From Gautieria morchelliformis (Eukaryota; Basidiomycota; Agaricomycetes; Gomphales; Gomphaceae), in the NCBI GenBank assembly GCA_015179125.1, contig WHVA01000031.1:124001-188000 (forward strand): a DNA stretch of 64,000 nt. Direction: 5' to 3'. The notes beneath the pieces were generated by a model. It ran no database searches. It worked only from the letters and a program-made list of their open reading frames with translations, and had not been told where the DNA came from. A program made the translations under genes and the position numbers. This document shows, piece after piece, positions 21,403 to 32,559 of this stretch (positions are counted from its first letter, which is position 1; every line of letters begins with the position of its first letter).

Positions 21403-23028
21403 TGTCATGATTCGCTTATTCTGCGAATCATTTCACAGCACACAGCGAATGGCCTCCTGAACCAGCGAACGGCTTCCCGAACCAGCGAATATCTTGCCAA
21501 AATATTTGTCGCCATACTGCTTTCGCATTTGCTATTCGTATCATTCCTGCCAGGACGCCAGGTGTTGGGGCCCTCATCCATCATAGAACCCATCATCTGT
21601 TAAACTCCCACCCCATGACAGACCCAGATGCTCAGGATGCATTCGGATAGTGTCAGTTGCAGCCTCCGTGCAGGTTGGACTCAATGGGACTCGTACCACT
21701 GCAGGGCAGGATGAATTAGCTTCGCTGAAGTTTTCACTACACAGTTGTCATGACCCATTCATTTCTTGTATCCAGCTATCCCTGTTTTCCCTTTCACCAC
21801 CACCCTTCCATGTTCGCTCGGCTTCGCTCCATTCAATCCTTGCTCCATTCACTATTCGCCACATTCGCCAAATGACCATTCACTACTCGCATCATTCGCC
21901 AGTAGCCATGCCATCAAACATGATCGACATCCTTTACCTGGATTGATGGTTCATCACTGGTCCTATCATGAATTGCAAGGAGGTGCAGGCTGTCATGAGT
22001 CGTTTATTTCTTGTACCCAGCTATCCCTGTGTTCCCTTTCACCACTCTTCCATGTTTGCTCGTCTTCGCTCCATTCACTCCTCGCTCCATTCGCTATTTG
22101 CCACATTCACTCCTCGCTCCATTCGCTATTCGCCACATTCGCCATATGACAATTCGCTACTCATATCATTCGCCAGCAGGCACGCCATCAAACACGATCG
22201 ACATCCTTTACCCGGACTGATGGTTCATCACTGGTCCCATCATCTTCTCAACTCAACCCCCTTTGGGTGTTCCTATGGCCAGAATGCATTCGCGGGGCAT
22301 CCTACCCGTAGGTCATGTGGGATCAACCCAGCAGACGAAGAGTCCATGCAGGGTGGTGTATATGCAGGTCCTGAGGCGTGTTTTTGTACATAGGGGCCTT
22401 CGCCCTCTTTCCTCTCTGTCGTTTCATGTTTGCACCCCTCTTCCATTCTATTGTATGTCTATTTCATCTATTATGTATCCTGACCACGCACCCCTATCCA
22501 ACCCTGACTCCAGACGGCCTCTTTCCTATTCGCCAGCACCATATGAGCATTCGGTATAAGTAGTCTACATTTGCATGTATATTCTCCAGTTTAATTATCA
22601 TACGTCCATCTTGTGCAAACTTGACCTTGCTGTGACCATCGTCTTGAGCCTTTTCCTGTAGATTTATATCTTCGACCAGAAGAGGACTTAGGCATCACTG
22701 GTGAGTTCTCATACTTCATCTTTGTTACCTTAGCCTTCGAGTTATTTTCTGTGCTGTCAGCGAAGGGCTCCGAAGGAGTGCCTTCGCCGGCGAAAGGATT
22801 GTCGCTACTTAGACAACCTTTCCGTGACACCTTGCACGTTACATCGTCAAGTGCCATGGGCTATTTCGCTATGACTGTGGATCAGGGTGAATTCCTTTCG
22901 AGTAACCCTCTTACTTCTTAACCCTTACCTCTTCGGTACTGTTTGCTGGGCGTTTCGCTAGATCGGACACGCTATTCGGGCATTTGCCACTAACATGCGA
23001 TATTAACGCCCAAAATCCAATCTTGACA
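21403..23028 (+). mobile_element. Solo LTR of family LTR-B, nested in the hAT
   Basis: Starts TGTCATGATTCGC and ends CCAATCTTGACA, 1626 bp, with a perfect 5-bp duplication CTAGG at 21398-21402 and 23029-23033. No internal retrotransposon genes lie between the ends, so this is an LTR left after recombination. Related copies are at 33369-34397 (+) and 35915-37442 (-). The unit is internally repetitive (ATTCGCCACATTCGCC-type words, and two copies of a block around CATCAAACA(C/T)GATCGACATCC). Confidence 0.9.
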
Positions 23029-23144
23029 CTAGGGCGTAAGTTGTGGACATGGGCGAGGGAGGCACCTGTGAGGGCAACACTAATGACGAAGCCACAACCT
23101 AAAGATACTCAAGGAGATAGCGGCCGATGCAAGGACACACCAAC

Positions 23145-23223
23145 TGTGTAGTGGGTATCCTCAGTTTATAAATCTACCAACGATAGATACATGGGGACTT
23201 GCCTGTGTAGTGGGTATCCTCAG
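23145..23223. repeat. 20-bp direct repeat, 59 bp apart
   Basis: TGTGTAGTGGGTATCCTCAG at 23145-23164 and again at 23204-23223, just right of the solo LTR inside the hAT element. Confidence 0.8.
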
Positions 23224-23254
23224 AGATCAAGCTGAGGAAACGCCACCACACTGG

Positions 23255-24477
23255 CTACAGTCTTATAGCGCTGGCAAGGTTTACATAATAGGGGAGACAG
23301 AAACTTGTAGAAGGTTGTGGAAACTCGTGGAAGATGGTAGAAACTCGTAGAAGGTTACGGAAACCGACGGAAGGTGACGGAAACTGATGGAAGGTTACGG
23401 AAACTGTTGGAAGGTTACAGAAACTGATGGAAGGTGACGGAAACTCATGGAAGGAAATAGAAACTTGTGGAAGGAAACGCGTGAACCCTGACAGCACCTG
23501 CATAGGACTGTTTACGAGATGGCCACTAGGTTTCAGAGTCGGATGTGTATGATGTAGTTTCTCTATTCGAGAGATGGTGGTTCCCAATGAGATGAGCAGT
23601 TCATTCAGCAAAACAGCTGAAGCCATTGAATAAGAACGAGAAGGGGGCATAGAAAGGCGGGAATGGTGCATTATGATCATCAAAGCTGTGGACTCAGGAG
23701 ACATATTTGAGAGGCATTCCACATATGGTAGCTGGGGCCTCGGTATTCTGGCTGTACTGACCTCTTCGTTAGCCATTTGTTCATATTGTCCTCTGGTTCC
23801 GCAACCCCTTCAATGTCTCCCGCAAAACCTTACCGAGTTCATCGGCAATATCTAACGCGTCGCGCATGAAGCAATGGATGCTGACAGGCAGTGTGTTGGG
23901 TGATCTGGGAGTGTTGGTTCCACATAAGACGTGGCTTGACGTGTTGAATATGGTCTATGAAGGGTACGATAATGTCAAATGGAAGCTCAGCTAGCTCAGG
24001 TGTCTCTACCAGGACTGAAAGCAGACGTGGTTGGGACATCGACGAGGATTGGAGACAATGCGGCAAAGGACACAGGTGAAGGAATGTGTCGCATGTGAAA
24101 ATAACACGGGGATCTGGGCTGGTGCGATATGTCATACAGGGAAACCTTTGACACAGTCGCCATGGGGTCAACGTTTTCCAGAACGCGGGCTTAAGGTGGC
24201 TCGTTGTGGCAGGCGATGAGCTCAGGCCGACGCATATCCGATGAACAGCGAGCGCGACGTTATGGGGAATGATGCGGTCGAGTTCCCGAGTCGGGCAATG
24301 GTATGTATCTATTATTATCGCCACCCACATGTAAACACGTCTTACTAACGAAGGGTTACCAGGTCCATGGACACGTCCATAGATGTGTCCATGGACACCA
24401 TGTGAATGGCCGGGTTGCTCTCCCAAAGCCGTTGGCGCAGCTGGCTCCATGGCCCGGCTCGGGTTTTGCCAGGCCAA
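23255..24477 (-). other. Decayed ORFs inside the hAT, right of the solo LTR
   Basis: The minus strand contains coherent stretches such as VETPELAELPFDIIVPFIDH (about 24020-23960) and, one frame over, MRDALDIADELGKVLRETL (about 23870-23810), followed by WGLGxxxx-free sequence and then the minisatellite. The frame changes show decay. No family is recognised. It may be a host gene fragment carried by the hAT element or the worn-out transposase. Confidence 0.3.
23300..23482. repeat. 20-bp minisatellite, about nine units
   Basis: Variants of GGAAACTGATGGAAGGTTAC repeat head to tail with point differences. On the minus strand this creates a repeated FHEFPSPSISF-like reading that should not be taken as a protein domain. 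Confidence 0.85.
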
Positions 24478-24510
24478 AGCCGAGCCAGGAAGCTGTGGCC
24501 TGGTGGGCGC
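24360..24510. repeat. GGCC-rich block resembling the hAT left end, inverted
   Basis: Read on the minus strand, this block resembles the hAT left subterminal region (about 20660-20790): GGCC-rich words followed by GTCCATGGACAC...CTATGGAC...TCCATGGAC. A 50-bp word starting GTCACAAGCACCGGACGTG also occurs twice nearby (24698 and 25140). It may be the end of a second, older relative overlapping the present element. Confidence 0.5.
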
Positions 24511-25490
24511 CTAAATACATGATCTTCGGTCACAAAAAAGGATATGTCTGCTCTGATACTGGCAGCGAACATAAAAATTTTCGATGATAGCGTAGTTACA
24601 GTCTCCTTATCCCTTACTCTTTACTACCCACTTGCTATGCCCTGCCCTCACATTGCTGATTCTGATAACGAAATTGAGGCAGTTAACAGCGCCGACAGTC
24701 ACAAGCACCGGACGTGTGGTGAAACCCAGTGTGGCGTTGCGTGCTCCCCTAACGATCAAAAATGTCCCGCTCACCCAGACCATGCTGCTTCTCTGCGTGC
24801 GTGACACCTCAAGCTTCTTCCTAATCACTGCGTGCTCCCTCTTGCCAGTCTTCTCGTTCTCGCCTTCGCCGCGCTCCCCGTCCTCCTCGTCCATGCTGGA
24901 TGCGTCAATGTCCATGCCCCCGCCTACAGCACCCAGCTAGCCCCGCGTCCCCGTGCTCCACAGTGCTAATCCGCACACGCTTCATCTGCCTGCCCTCCGC
25001 ATCCCCACGTGCGGCTTCTGCGGCCCGAGCAGCTCATGGCTCGTCCCTGGCGCCCCGCTGTGCTCCGTGCATCGCAGATGCGCACTGTCCGGACCGTGGG
25101 GTTGTGCTCTGCGCGCGATGGGCCCGGGCATGCATCGCAGTCACAAGCACCGGACGTGTGGTGAAACCCAGTGCAGCGTTGCGTCATCCCCTAAATGTGA
25201 CCTGGCAACGCACCAAGAAGACAGGTGCAGGAGACAAAACAGCCCCGATGATATCATTGATAATGAGGAAGAGCTTTAATACCTTTTGGTACGCTACATA
25301 CAATATAAGAATGTTATCTTGTCTACAAGGCTATTCCCCCACCAACAGGCCACGGTCCAAGCCAAGGCCAAGCCCGAGCCAAGCCAGGCCAAGTGCTAAT
25401 GGCCTGGCTCAGGTTTTTAGCAAGCCAAAGCCGGGGCGAGCCAGGCCAAAGCCACGGCTTTCAGGCCAAGCCAGGCCGTGCCCATCACTA

Positions 25491-27440
25491 ACTGTATAGC
25501 GATCACCGTGATGTTCTATGTGACCAAGTCCTTGCCCTTGTAGCAGACAGGGATGATTGCGTCGATTCCAAGTTGATTATTGGCACAAAGGATCCCAGCC
25601 CCGCATGCCATCAGACGCATCAAGAATTTACAGCTGCAAAGTAACCTCAGAGTGTGAACAGACACAACACAAGTCAGGCTCACTTTATGACTTTGTGATC
25701 TGTCACCTTCACAAAGTGCATACAGTGGGTCCATGAATCTTTGAAGACCTTTTGTAGGAACGGCCCATCTTCATACGCTTGAGTGTCCAGGACGGTAGCC
25801 TTATGTTTGGTGTGCAAAAAGGTTTGTGAGAAAGTCTGTGATGGACACCAGGGTATGGAAAGGCATTGGCGTAGCCGAACTAGAAATAGCATGACAGGCC
25901 ATATCGTGAGCTGGCAATATTAGGATCATGCTCGCCAGCTCGCCTCGGTCGCCTTTGGACAAAAAACGGTTGGATAGAAAATGATGAAGGACGTGTACAG
26001 CACAGGTTGTAGGATTTCCTTCATGGGCTTCCATGGTCTGCACTGCCGCCTCGATTAAAACAGGCTCCGAAGGCGCCACCGTATACATTACATCCACAAC
26101 CAGGTCTATTTTGAGGCATATTCGCATGTGGGATTCAACCTGTTGCTGTTCTGCCTCTCGACCAGCGTCAGTTAGAGCGTTGAATTCCAGTGGCAACCAG
26201 ATTGCGAGTGGTGCGATACTGCTGGAGAGCTCGAAAGGTTTGTCTGGGCCGTTCAGCAGTTTGTGGGTAGCGAAGTGTACTATGGCCAACTTGTGTTTAT
26301 GTTCATTTCAATTAGCATATGGGAGTTTAACGCTCTTCATCGCATCATACTGTGTTTTGAAGCTGTTCATCCCATCAGGCTGTTGAACAGGTCAATTTAC
26401 CTTGATCACAAGACTCACAGAGGCCTTCCCAGTGATAGCATGAAGTCAATGGTTGTGCCATCATCCAGGGTATTCCCTTGTTTCAATTTTATTGCCAATT
26501 GGTCATAGCCGACTAGGGTGATGGGTGGAAAGAGATAGAGGGTGCCATCTTGGATCCGTGAGGACTTATCCCATCTTGAGACTGGATGGAACTGCTTGAC
26601 CAATCCAGTCGTTGATAAAAACACGCCAAAAATGGGCCATTCCCGGAGGTACCGAAATACTCGACGAATCTTTTCGAAAGCATCCCAATCTTTCGTCAGG
26701 TCAGCTAGGTCGCTAGATTCATCGAATCCCAGGATAAGCTTATTGTTCAGAGGTCCTTGACTAGGTAGTTTCTCTATGAGGGCTTTGACAGCCGGCACCA
26801 ATGTTTGATGCACTCCATTAAGGAATTGAAATTTAAATCAAGGTGTAGTGTCCAATCTATGTGGATGGAACTGACCTGACTTGTCCAAGAGAGGAACGGA
26901 AGGACTGTCTTTACCAGCCAGCGGCGGTGTTTGAGGCTGAATGTGTCGCTGTAGGATAGGGCTCTTTAGTGGCATAAACTTCTGAAATAAGACGTGCTCT
27001 GACCTCAATCTTGCTGGCTTCTGATATCACATCATCAACAAAGTTCTTCCATCCTGGCAATTTCCCAGCGTCATCATACCCCAAGAATTCGGCCAAGTGA
27101 GATGGAGACTCCAAGTTGACTTTGGAAAGCTCCTGGAACAGTGAAGCGAAGCGAGAAAACTGGTGACTCTGTTCTCACACTGTTTGTCAGTGTCCGCATC
27201 AACAAGGTATTTCCGGACCTGCGTGTCCGATTTTTGAAAGGCTTGCAACATGGTTAACATACTTGCTGTAAACATGGATTACATGACATACCTTCAGGGG
27301 AGGCCCCCGAAATTCATGATGACTGTGTATATATGTTGAGATGCTTCATGAAGCATCCTTGATTTGCCACAGCCCGATGATTGAATTAGCGTAATATGGT
27401 TAGAATACTACAAGCCTGGCCTGCGCTTCGCTCCGGCTAG
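25491..27440 (-). pseudogene. Fungal P-loop family gene, 5' part (left portion of the protein)
   Basis: The order on the minus strand is as follows: Walker A-like LIQSSGCGKSRMLHE (about 27385-27340); a helical block FLGYDDAGKLPGWKNF (about 27085); Walker B-like KLILGFDESSDLADLTKDW (26735-26680) followed by WPIFGVFLSTTG; then GDRGELASMI (25950) and HFVKVTDHKVI (25690); then CGAGILCANNQLGIDAIIPV (25600). Exons are separated by short introns and several frame changes. This is the domain order of a large agaricomycete protein family with a nucleotide-binding core. The role is unknown. The gene is cut at 25491 by the hAT element and continues at 20642. Confidence 0.6.
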
Positions 27441-27505
27441 GTTGTGAGGGAAGGTGGACTGGAAATTATAGAATAATTTCATCATATACAATGTTTTCAG
27501 TGGTG

Positions 27506-27745
27506 TCATTGCCTAATGGAAAGTGAACTTGGACCAAATACACTGCATTCTTCTGGCAATGGAGGAAGACGCTTGACATACAATCTTTGGTTACCTCCTT
27601 TGCCACAATAGAAACCAGATGACTCCCCAGTTAAGAGTTGGATGTGACAATGTGGACATTCGTGAGGTTTTCCAGCACAGTTCGTATGCCATTTGAAAGA
27701 AGGAGTGGACACACTCCGGATAGCCCTGGACATTAATGGAAGCAT
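27506..27745 (-). pseudogene. Helitron N-terminal-like fragment
   Basis: The 79-codon frame contains CPHCHIQLLTGESSGFYCGK followed by LPPLPEECSVF. This cysteine-rich block followed by LPPLP is characteristic of the region before the Rep domain in basidiomycete Helitron proteins. Neither the Rep HUH motif nor the helicase is present, and no Helitron ends (TC...CTRR) were identified, so only a scrap remains. Confidence 0.45.
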
Positions 27746-27952
27746 TTATCCATGAAAAGGAGAAAGTGTTGGAGATCAGAGGTGTCACAGATGTGTATTA
27801 CACAGTTGGACAGCATTCTTCCTCGAGCAATCAGTATGACAGGCATCTACAATGCAATGTTGGTATATATATATGAACAGAGACACTGATAGAGGACGTA
27901 CATATGTGCTGCCTCTCCTTTGATACTCAGGATAGATTTGAATGTATGTGAC

Positions 27953-28528
27953 TGTTTTGGAACCCTTCAAGACTTTGGTGTTATTGGTAACACTTCAATC
28001 TATCAGAACGTGTCGTTTACGAGACTCAAAGAATATTAAACAATGCTGCAGCACAACTCCGGAAATAATTTAATATTTGTACCTTGGTTGCAATCCGCGT
28101 AAAAACTAGTCCAAGTTAATACGGATGGAAGGCAATGCGTTTCTTAGCAGCACTGAACAATAAACCAAAAGACTGTAGGTTCAAGGACACTATCGGGGTC
28201 CAAGCGTATTCCAAAATATAAAGGAATGTACTTAGCAGGCGAGTTTATAAATGGACTGCCCTGATAATCTACCAGCGCACAGCAATAAAATGAGAGGCAA
28301 AGAAGAGAATCTAAAGCGGCTTTTACAAGTAACAGGAATTGACTTGTGAAAGATATTAACCAGGAAAATCAACTGATCAACTCTCTCGGGTATTGGAGTG
28401 CGAATGGCAAGACTATCAATTGACAGACTCACTCTATAGAATTACACCCGGAGGATTAGTCTAGGTGGCTAAGCAGAAAAGTATCTACTTAACAAGGAAT
28501 TAGACACTAAAGTAAGTGAATGTAGTGG
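27953..28528 (-). mobile_element. LTR-A fragment (3' part), minus orientation
   Basis: Begins TGTTTTGGAACCCTTC, the complement of the LTR-A end, and follows the 60198-61605 LTR in reverse up to GTAAGTGAAT near 28528, where homology stops. About 830 bp of the LTR start is missing, and the chromovirus 3' end follows directly. Confidence 0.85.
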
Positions 28529-28630
28529 AACAAGAGGGGTTTTTAGGCAATAGTAAGGGGATTATGAATGAAGCCGAGTGTCTAGATATAATATGAACAG
28601 AGGCATTTTTTCTTAGATTTCTACGAGGTT

Positions 28631-29470
28631 CTAAGCTTTGGGTTTCTTGGGGTACTTCGCATGAAATTCGGCAAGTCTGCGAGCTGAATTAGTAACATTC
28701 AAAGAGGGTTCCCAATATGTAGCCTCGGGGGTGTGTTCGTATCCCTTCCATTCTACTAAGTACTCCAATCTCCTTCAGCGAATGCGACTGTCAAGGATTT
28801 TCTTGATTTCATACTTGTTGACGGAGTCGATTTCGATAGGCAGTGGAGGGTCTGCATGTCGACCTGGGATAGTAGATGTCGTGGTGGGTTCGAGAAGGGA
28901 TACATGAAACACAGGGTAGATCTGGTGAAGGTCCAAAGGTAAGCATAAGCGAAATGCATGAGAAGATATTTTAGCCATGATGGGATATGGGCCAAGTCTT
29001 CGGTGGTCGAGTTTCTTCGAAGGCCTTTTTGTGCGAATATTTCACGAGTCGAGCCACACTCTGTCACTGACCTGAAACTCAGGAATCGGAATGCGGCGAC
29101 TGGTTGTGGCTGAAGTGTACTGAGTAATTGATTTCTTTATTTGATCTCAAAGGTACTGGTGAAGGTCCTTGAGATCTGCCGACTGGCGATAAGCATCTTC
29201 GGAGGCGACTGAAGTGAGAGATACTTCAAGCTTCAGAGGGAAGCCCTTGTTGGCGAAGAAGGGTGTGACCTGGGTTGCCAAATGGGCTGTGTTGTTGTAG
29301 GTGAATTTGGCGAGAGGGAGGAGGTCGACCCAGTCATCCTGCTGGTAGTTGATGTAGACTTGGAGGTACTGCTCTAGGATTTGGTTCACTTGTTCGGTCT
29401 GTCCATCAGTTTGAGGTGGTAGGCTGTAGAAAGATTGCCTTTGATGCCGAGGATTTCACAGAGCGAGGTC
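28631..29470 (-). pseudogene. pol: Chromovirus integrase end and chromodomain
   Basis: The integrase part in frame 29389-29147 reads MNQILEQYLQVYINYQQDDW, with TYNNTAHLATQVTPFF after it, typical of the integrase core end. A chromodomain follows (about 28830-28650): YEIKKILDSRIR, an in-frame TGA, then RLEYLVEWKGYEHTPEATYW and a basic tail ending at TAG 28631-28633. Chromodomains guide integration to heterochromatin marked by histone H3K9 methylation. There are at least two frameshifts in addition to the TGA. Confidence 0.85.
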
Positions 29471-29496
29471 CAGAATCGAGACATGAAGTGCTTCCC

Positions 29497-31593
29497 TCAA
29501 TCGGAGATGATGTCGCTGGGACTACGGTGTTTAGCGAATACATGGCGAAGGCAGAGCATGGCGACATCCCCTGAATCAATGTCTGAGAATGTCAGAATGG
29601 ACAGAGCCATCTTGGTTAGCCTGTCAACAATGACGAGGATCATGTCGTGTCCATCTGACGGGGGGAGTCCCTCGATGAAGTCCATGGAGATGGAGTCCCA
29701 AGGACGTTGGCTGATGGGTAGGAAGCGAAGAGGACCAAAGGGTTTGTGATGAATGGATTTAGCATGGCGACATTTGGAACGGGAACTGATGTAGTTGGTG
29801 ACGAAGGTGGACATGTTCGGCCAATGATACTGTCTCTGAATGTTTGTCATCGTCTTGCTGATCCCTGGGTGGCCTGCTAACTGATGATCATGCAGCGAGC
29901 GAAGGATGTCCAAGCAAATATCATTATGATCGGGGACATACGTTCGCTGCGTGTACAACAGCATTTTGTCATCCTCTCCAAGTGACCAGGGGTCTGGCTT
30001 CGCATTTGGAAGGGTGACCGCCATCAACTGAGACTGAAGACGGGTGATGTGGGCTGAGGACAAGGGATCAGTCAACTGGCCCTGTTGGATCGATGTCAAC
30101 AGGGATGCAGAGTCAAGGATGATGGCGCAAATGAGTTGCCCGGTCTTAAACATTGACTGGAAGTTGTGAGGATTCACCAATGCATAAGCACCATCCCCCC
30201 CTTTAGGGTACACATCGCCCCAATGGGTCAATGCATCAGGCTTTGTGCCAAGTCGCCCGGCTCGGTAGCGAATGATGTAGTTGAAACCTGACAGGTGTTC
30301 GGACCATTGAACCTGACGTCGGGTCAGCTGCTTTGTTGTCACGAAGTACTCAAGGTTCTTGTGGTCGGAGAGGAGAAGGATGACGTGGGATGCCCCTTCG
30401 AGGTAGTTTTGCCATTGCTTGAAGGCGCAGAAGATAGCAAGGAGCTCTTTGTCGTAGATCTCGTAGTTCATCTCGGCTGGTGCCATCCCTCGCGAATAGA
30501 AGGCGATTGGATGGATATCACCATCAGAGGGGGTGATCTGGGAGATAATGGCAGCGATGGCATAGTCAGAGGCGTCCGTTTTGATGACAATGGGGTTACT
30601 CGGGTCGAAGTGGATGAGGACGGGGGCTCTTGAGAATGCAGCTTTGAGTGCTTTGAAGGCCTCCTGCTGCTTCGCTTCCCAGGCGAACGGAGTATCCTTT
30701 CTGGTCAAGCGAGTGAGTGGCAGGCCAATGTCTGAGAATGAAATGATGAATCTTCTGTAGAAGTTTGTGAAGCCCAGGAATGATTGGACTTCGTGAATGT
30801 TCATTGGTACAGGCCACTTTGTGATGGCAGCTGTCTTTTCGATGTCCATGGAGACCCCAGCAGGAGAGATGATGAATCTGAGGAATTCGACCCAGTCCGA
30901 ATGGAAGAGGGACTTCTCTGGCTTTATGAAGAGGTTGTGCTTCCGAAGATGGGAAACACCCATTTGGACATGCTCTAAGTGATCCTTCCTGTTCTTTGAG
31001 AAGATCAGGATGTCGTCAAGGTAGACTACAACGAAGACATCAGCCATGTCTTGGAAGATGTCATTCATGAAGTGCTGGAAAGTAGCTGGGGCATTTGTCA
31101 ACCCGAACGGCATAACGAGATATTTGAAGGACCCATATCGAGTTTGGAAGGCTGTCTTCCACTCTTGGCCAGAGGCAATCCGAACATTGTTGAACCTGGT
31201 GTGAAGGTCGAATTTGGTATAGATGTTCACGCTTTTGAGTCGGTCAATAAGGCTCGGAATCAGTGGGATAGGGTACTTGTTCTTTCGCGTGATATGATTC
31301 AACCCTCGGTAGTCCACACACATTCGCAGTGTACCATCCTTCTTCTTTGCGAACACAACTGGGGCACCACCGGGTGATTGTGATGAGCAGATGAATCCCT
31401 TGCCAAGCATATCTTCGAGATAGTCGCGGAGCGCTTCTAATTTGCTGTTTGAGAGTGGGTATATGGGACCATGAGGTGGTGTGCCATCATTTTTTATCTC
31501 GATGGTGTGATCATAAGGGTGATGTGGGGGCAAGGCTTTGGCTTTAGCATGCGAGAAGATATCGAAGAAGTCATGGTACTCCTCTGGGACCAC
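29497..31593 (-). pseudogene. pol: Chromovirus reverse transcriptase, RNase H, integrase
   Basis: 698 open codons. The RT begins at EYHDFFDIFS, with KKDGTLRMCVDYRGLN, the first Asp in FDLHTRFNNVRI and the active site VVYLDDILIFS. RNase H has TDASDYAIAAI, YDKELLAI and SDHKNLEYF. The integrase zinc domain has HQLAGHPG, but the cysteine pair is reduced to RSKCRHAK, so one Cys ligand seems lost. The core has the first Asp in SMDFIEGLP; the second Asp lies in DIISD immediately before the TGA at 29497-29499. The usual motif is SDRG, so Arg CGA to TGA is the likely change. Apart from that stop this is close to full length. Confidence 0.95.
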
Positions 31594-32548
31594 AGCTCCT
31601 GTGGGACCACAGTTCTAACCATCTCTAACTCGTCCTTCGGTAGGGGGTTTTCGTGAAGGAGTGTAGTCGGAGCTGGTGCATTCATTGCCTACAGCACGAA
31701 GCAAAGTGGGTTCAGGGATGGTAGGGTGCATGTTTAACATGAAGGTTTCTTCTTCACCGAGTTTCATGATTAGCTCGAAGGCGGCCGCACTAATTAGGCT
31801 TATATGCGGTGTTGTCCTTCTTGTCGGAGGCAGATCGGGAGTCGAAGAATGGAATGGAAGTTGGTCATCGATCAGCGATTCTGTACATGGTGTACAGGGG
31901 CGAGAATGGCTTGGAACAGGCTCTGTTTTTGGTCGAATAGGTTTGGTTTCAATTATGCTTTCTTTGGTGGCTGGAAATGGATGGACGAGAGTATTAGGAA
32001 GCGATACGGAGGACTCAGAGGAGTGATTCTCGATCGGCGTGGTTGAGAGAAGTAATGGTTCGCCATCCACGTCGAACGTCTGTTCATAACCAGAAGGATT
32101 CAGAATAGGAGCGGGCGATGAAGTGACATCCGGTGGAAGGACCAGGATGTAAGAGAGTGGTCCAATCGCCATGTTCGGGATGTAACCCAAGGATGGCGGG
32201 GACAAGTGCGAACCAGGAACTGATGGTGGTGAAGTCATCGAGGCAGTGTGGAGTTCTGGAATACTGTCGAAGATAGCTGGAGGGGAAATCATCGTACAGG
32301 CCATGGCGACCGTCATATGTGGGAGCATGGAATCGGTGCTGGAAGGGAAGGTGATTGAGAGAACCCCAATCGATAGTAGGTTTCATAGAGTGAAGCCACG
32401 GGAGCCCGAGAATGATCATGGCTGAAGGGTGTAACTTTGTGACAAGTAGCGAAATGTCCTGCGAAGAGGAGTTGCTGAAAGTGAGACTAGTATCTAGATA
32501 TTTGTATTGCAAGCCATATCTAGCCATCACCTCAAGCATACCCTTCAC
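31494..32548 (-). pseudogene. Chromovirus protease remnant and linker
   Basis: The block LLVTKLHPSAMIILGLPWLH (about 32460-32400) followed by KPTIDWGSL is the C-terminal half of the gypsy aspartic protease. The DSGA active-site half is not seen. A Ser/Pro-rich linker (32328-31615) contains SGYEQTFDVDG, also found at 34403-35400 in repeated form. A frame change near 31600 joins ENPLPKDELEMVRTVVP to the RT. Confidence 0.75.
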
Positions 32549-32559
32549 TCTCAGTGCTT

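Larger units (their letters stand above)
20643..25490. mobile_element. hAT-type DNA transposon inserted in the P-loop gene
   Basis: Inverted ends TAGTGATGGGCA(T/C)GGCCTGGC: left from 20643, right ending 25490, one mismatch in about 21 bp. An exact 8-bp target duplication ACTGTATA lies at 20635-20642 and 25491-25498, the hAT hallmark. Length is 4848 bp including a nested 1626-bp solo LTR (21403-23028), so the original was about 3.2 kb. Subterminal GGCC-rich words (GGCCTGG, CCAGGCC) crowd both ends. No hAT dimerisation domain or zinc finger was recognised, so it is probably non-autonomous or badly decayed. Confidence 0.85.
28631..32548 (-). mobile_element. Ty3/gypsy chromovirus, minus strand, truncated
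   Basis: Domain order on the minus strand is protease C-terminal part, linker, reverse transcriptase, RNase H, zinc-binding integrase and C-terminal chromodomain, which defines a chromovirus. No Gag zinc knuckle and no intact flanking LTR pair were found. The left side joins an LTR-A fragment; the right side runs into unassigned sequence. It carries several stops and frameshifts. Confidence 0.93.

Noticed and set aside
23255-23776. 173-residue ORF with repeated FHEFPSPS motif as a structural protein
   Set aside because: The repeated part is the 20-bp minisatellite read in one frame.
24360-24510. A second complete hAT element ending here
   Set aside because: Only the subterminal words match; no TIR end or 8-bp duplicate could be placed.
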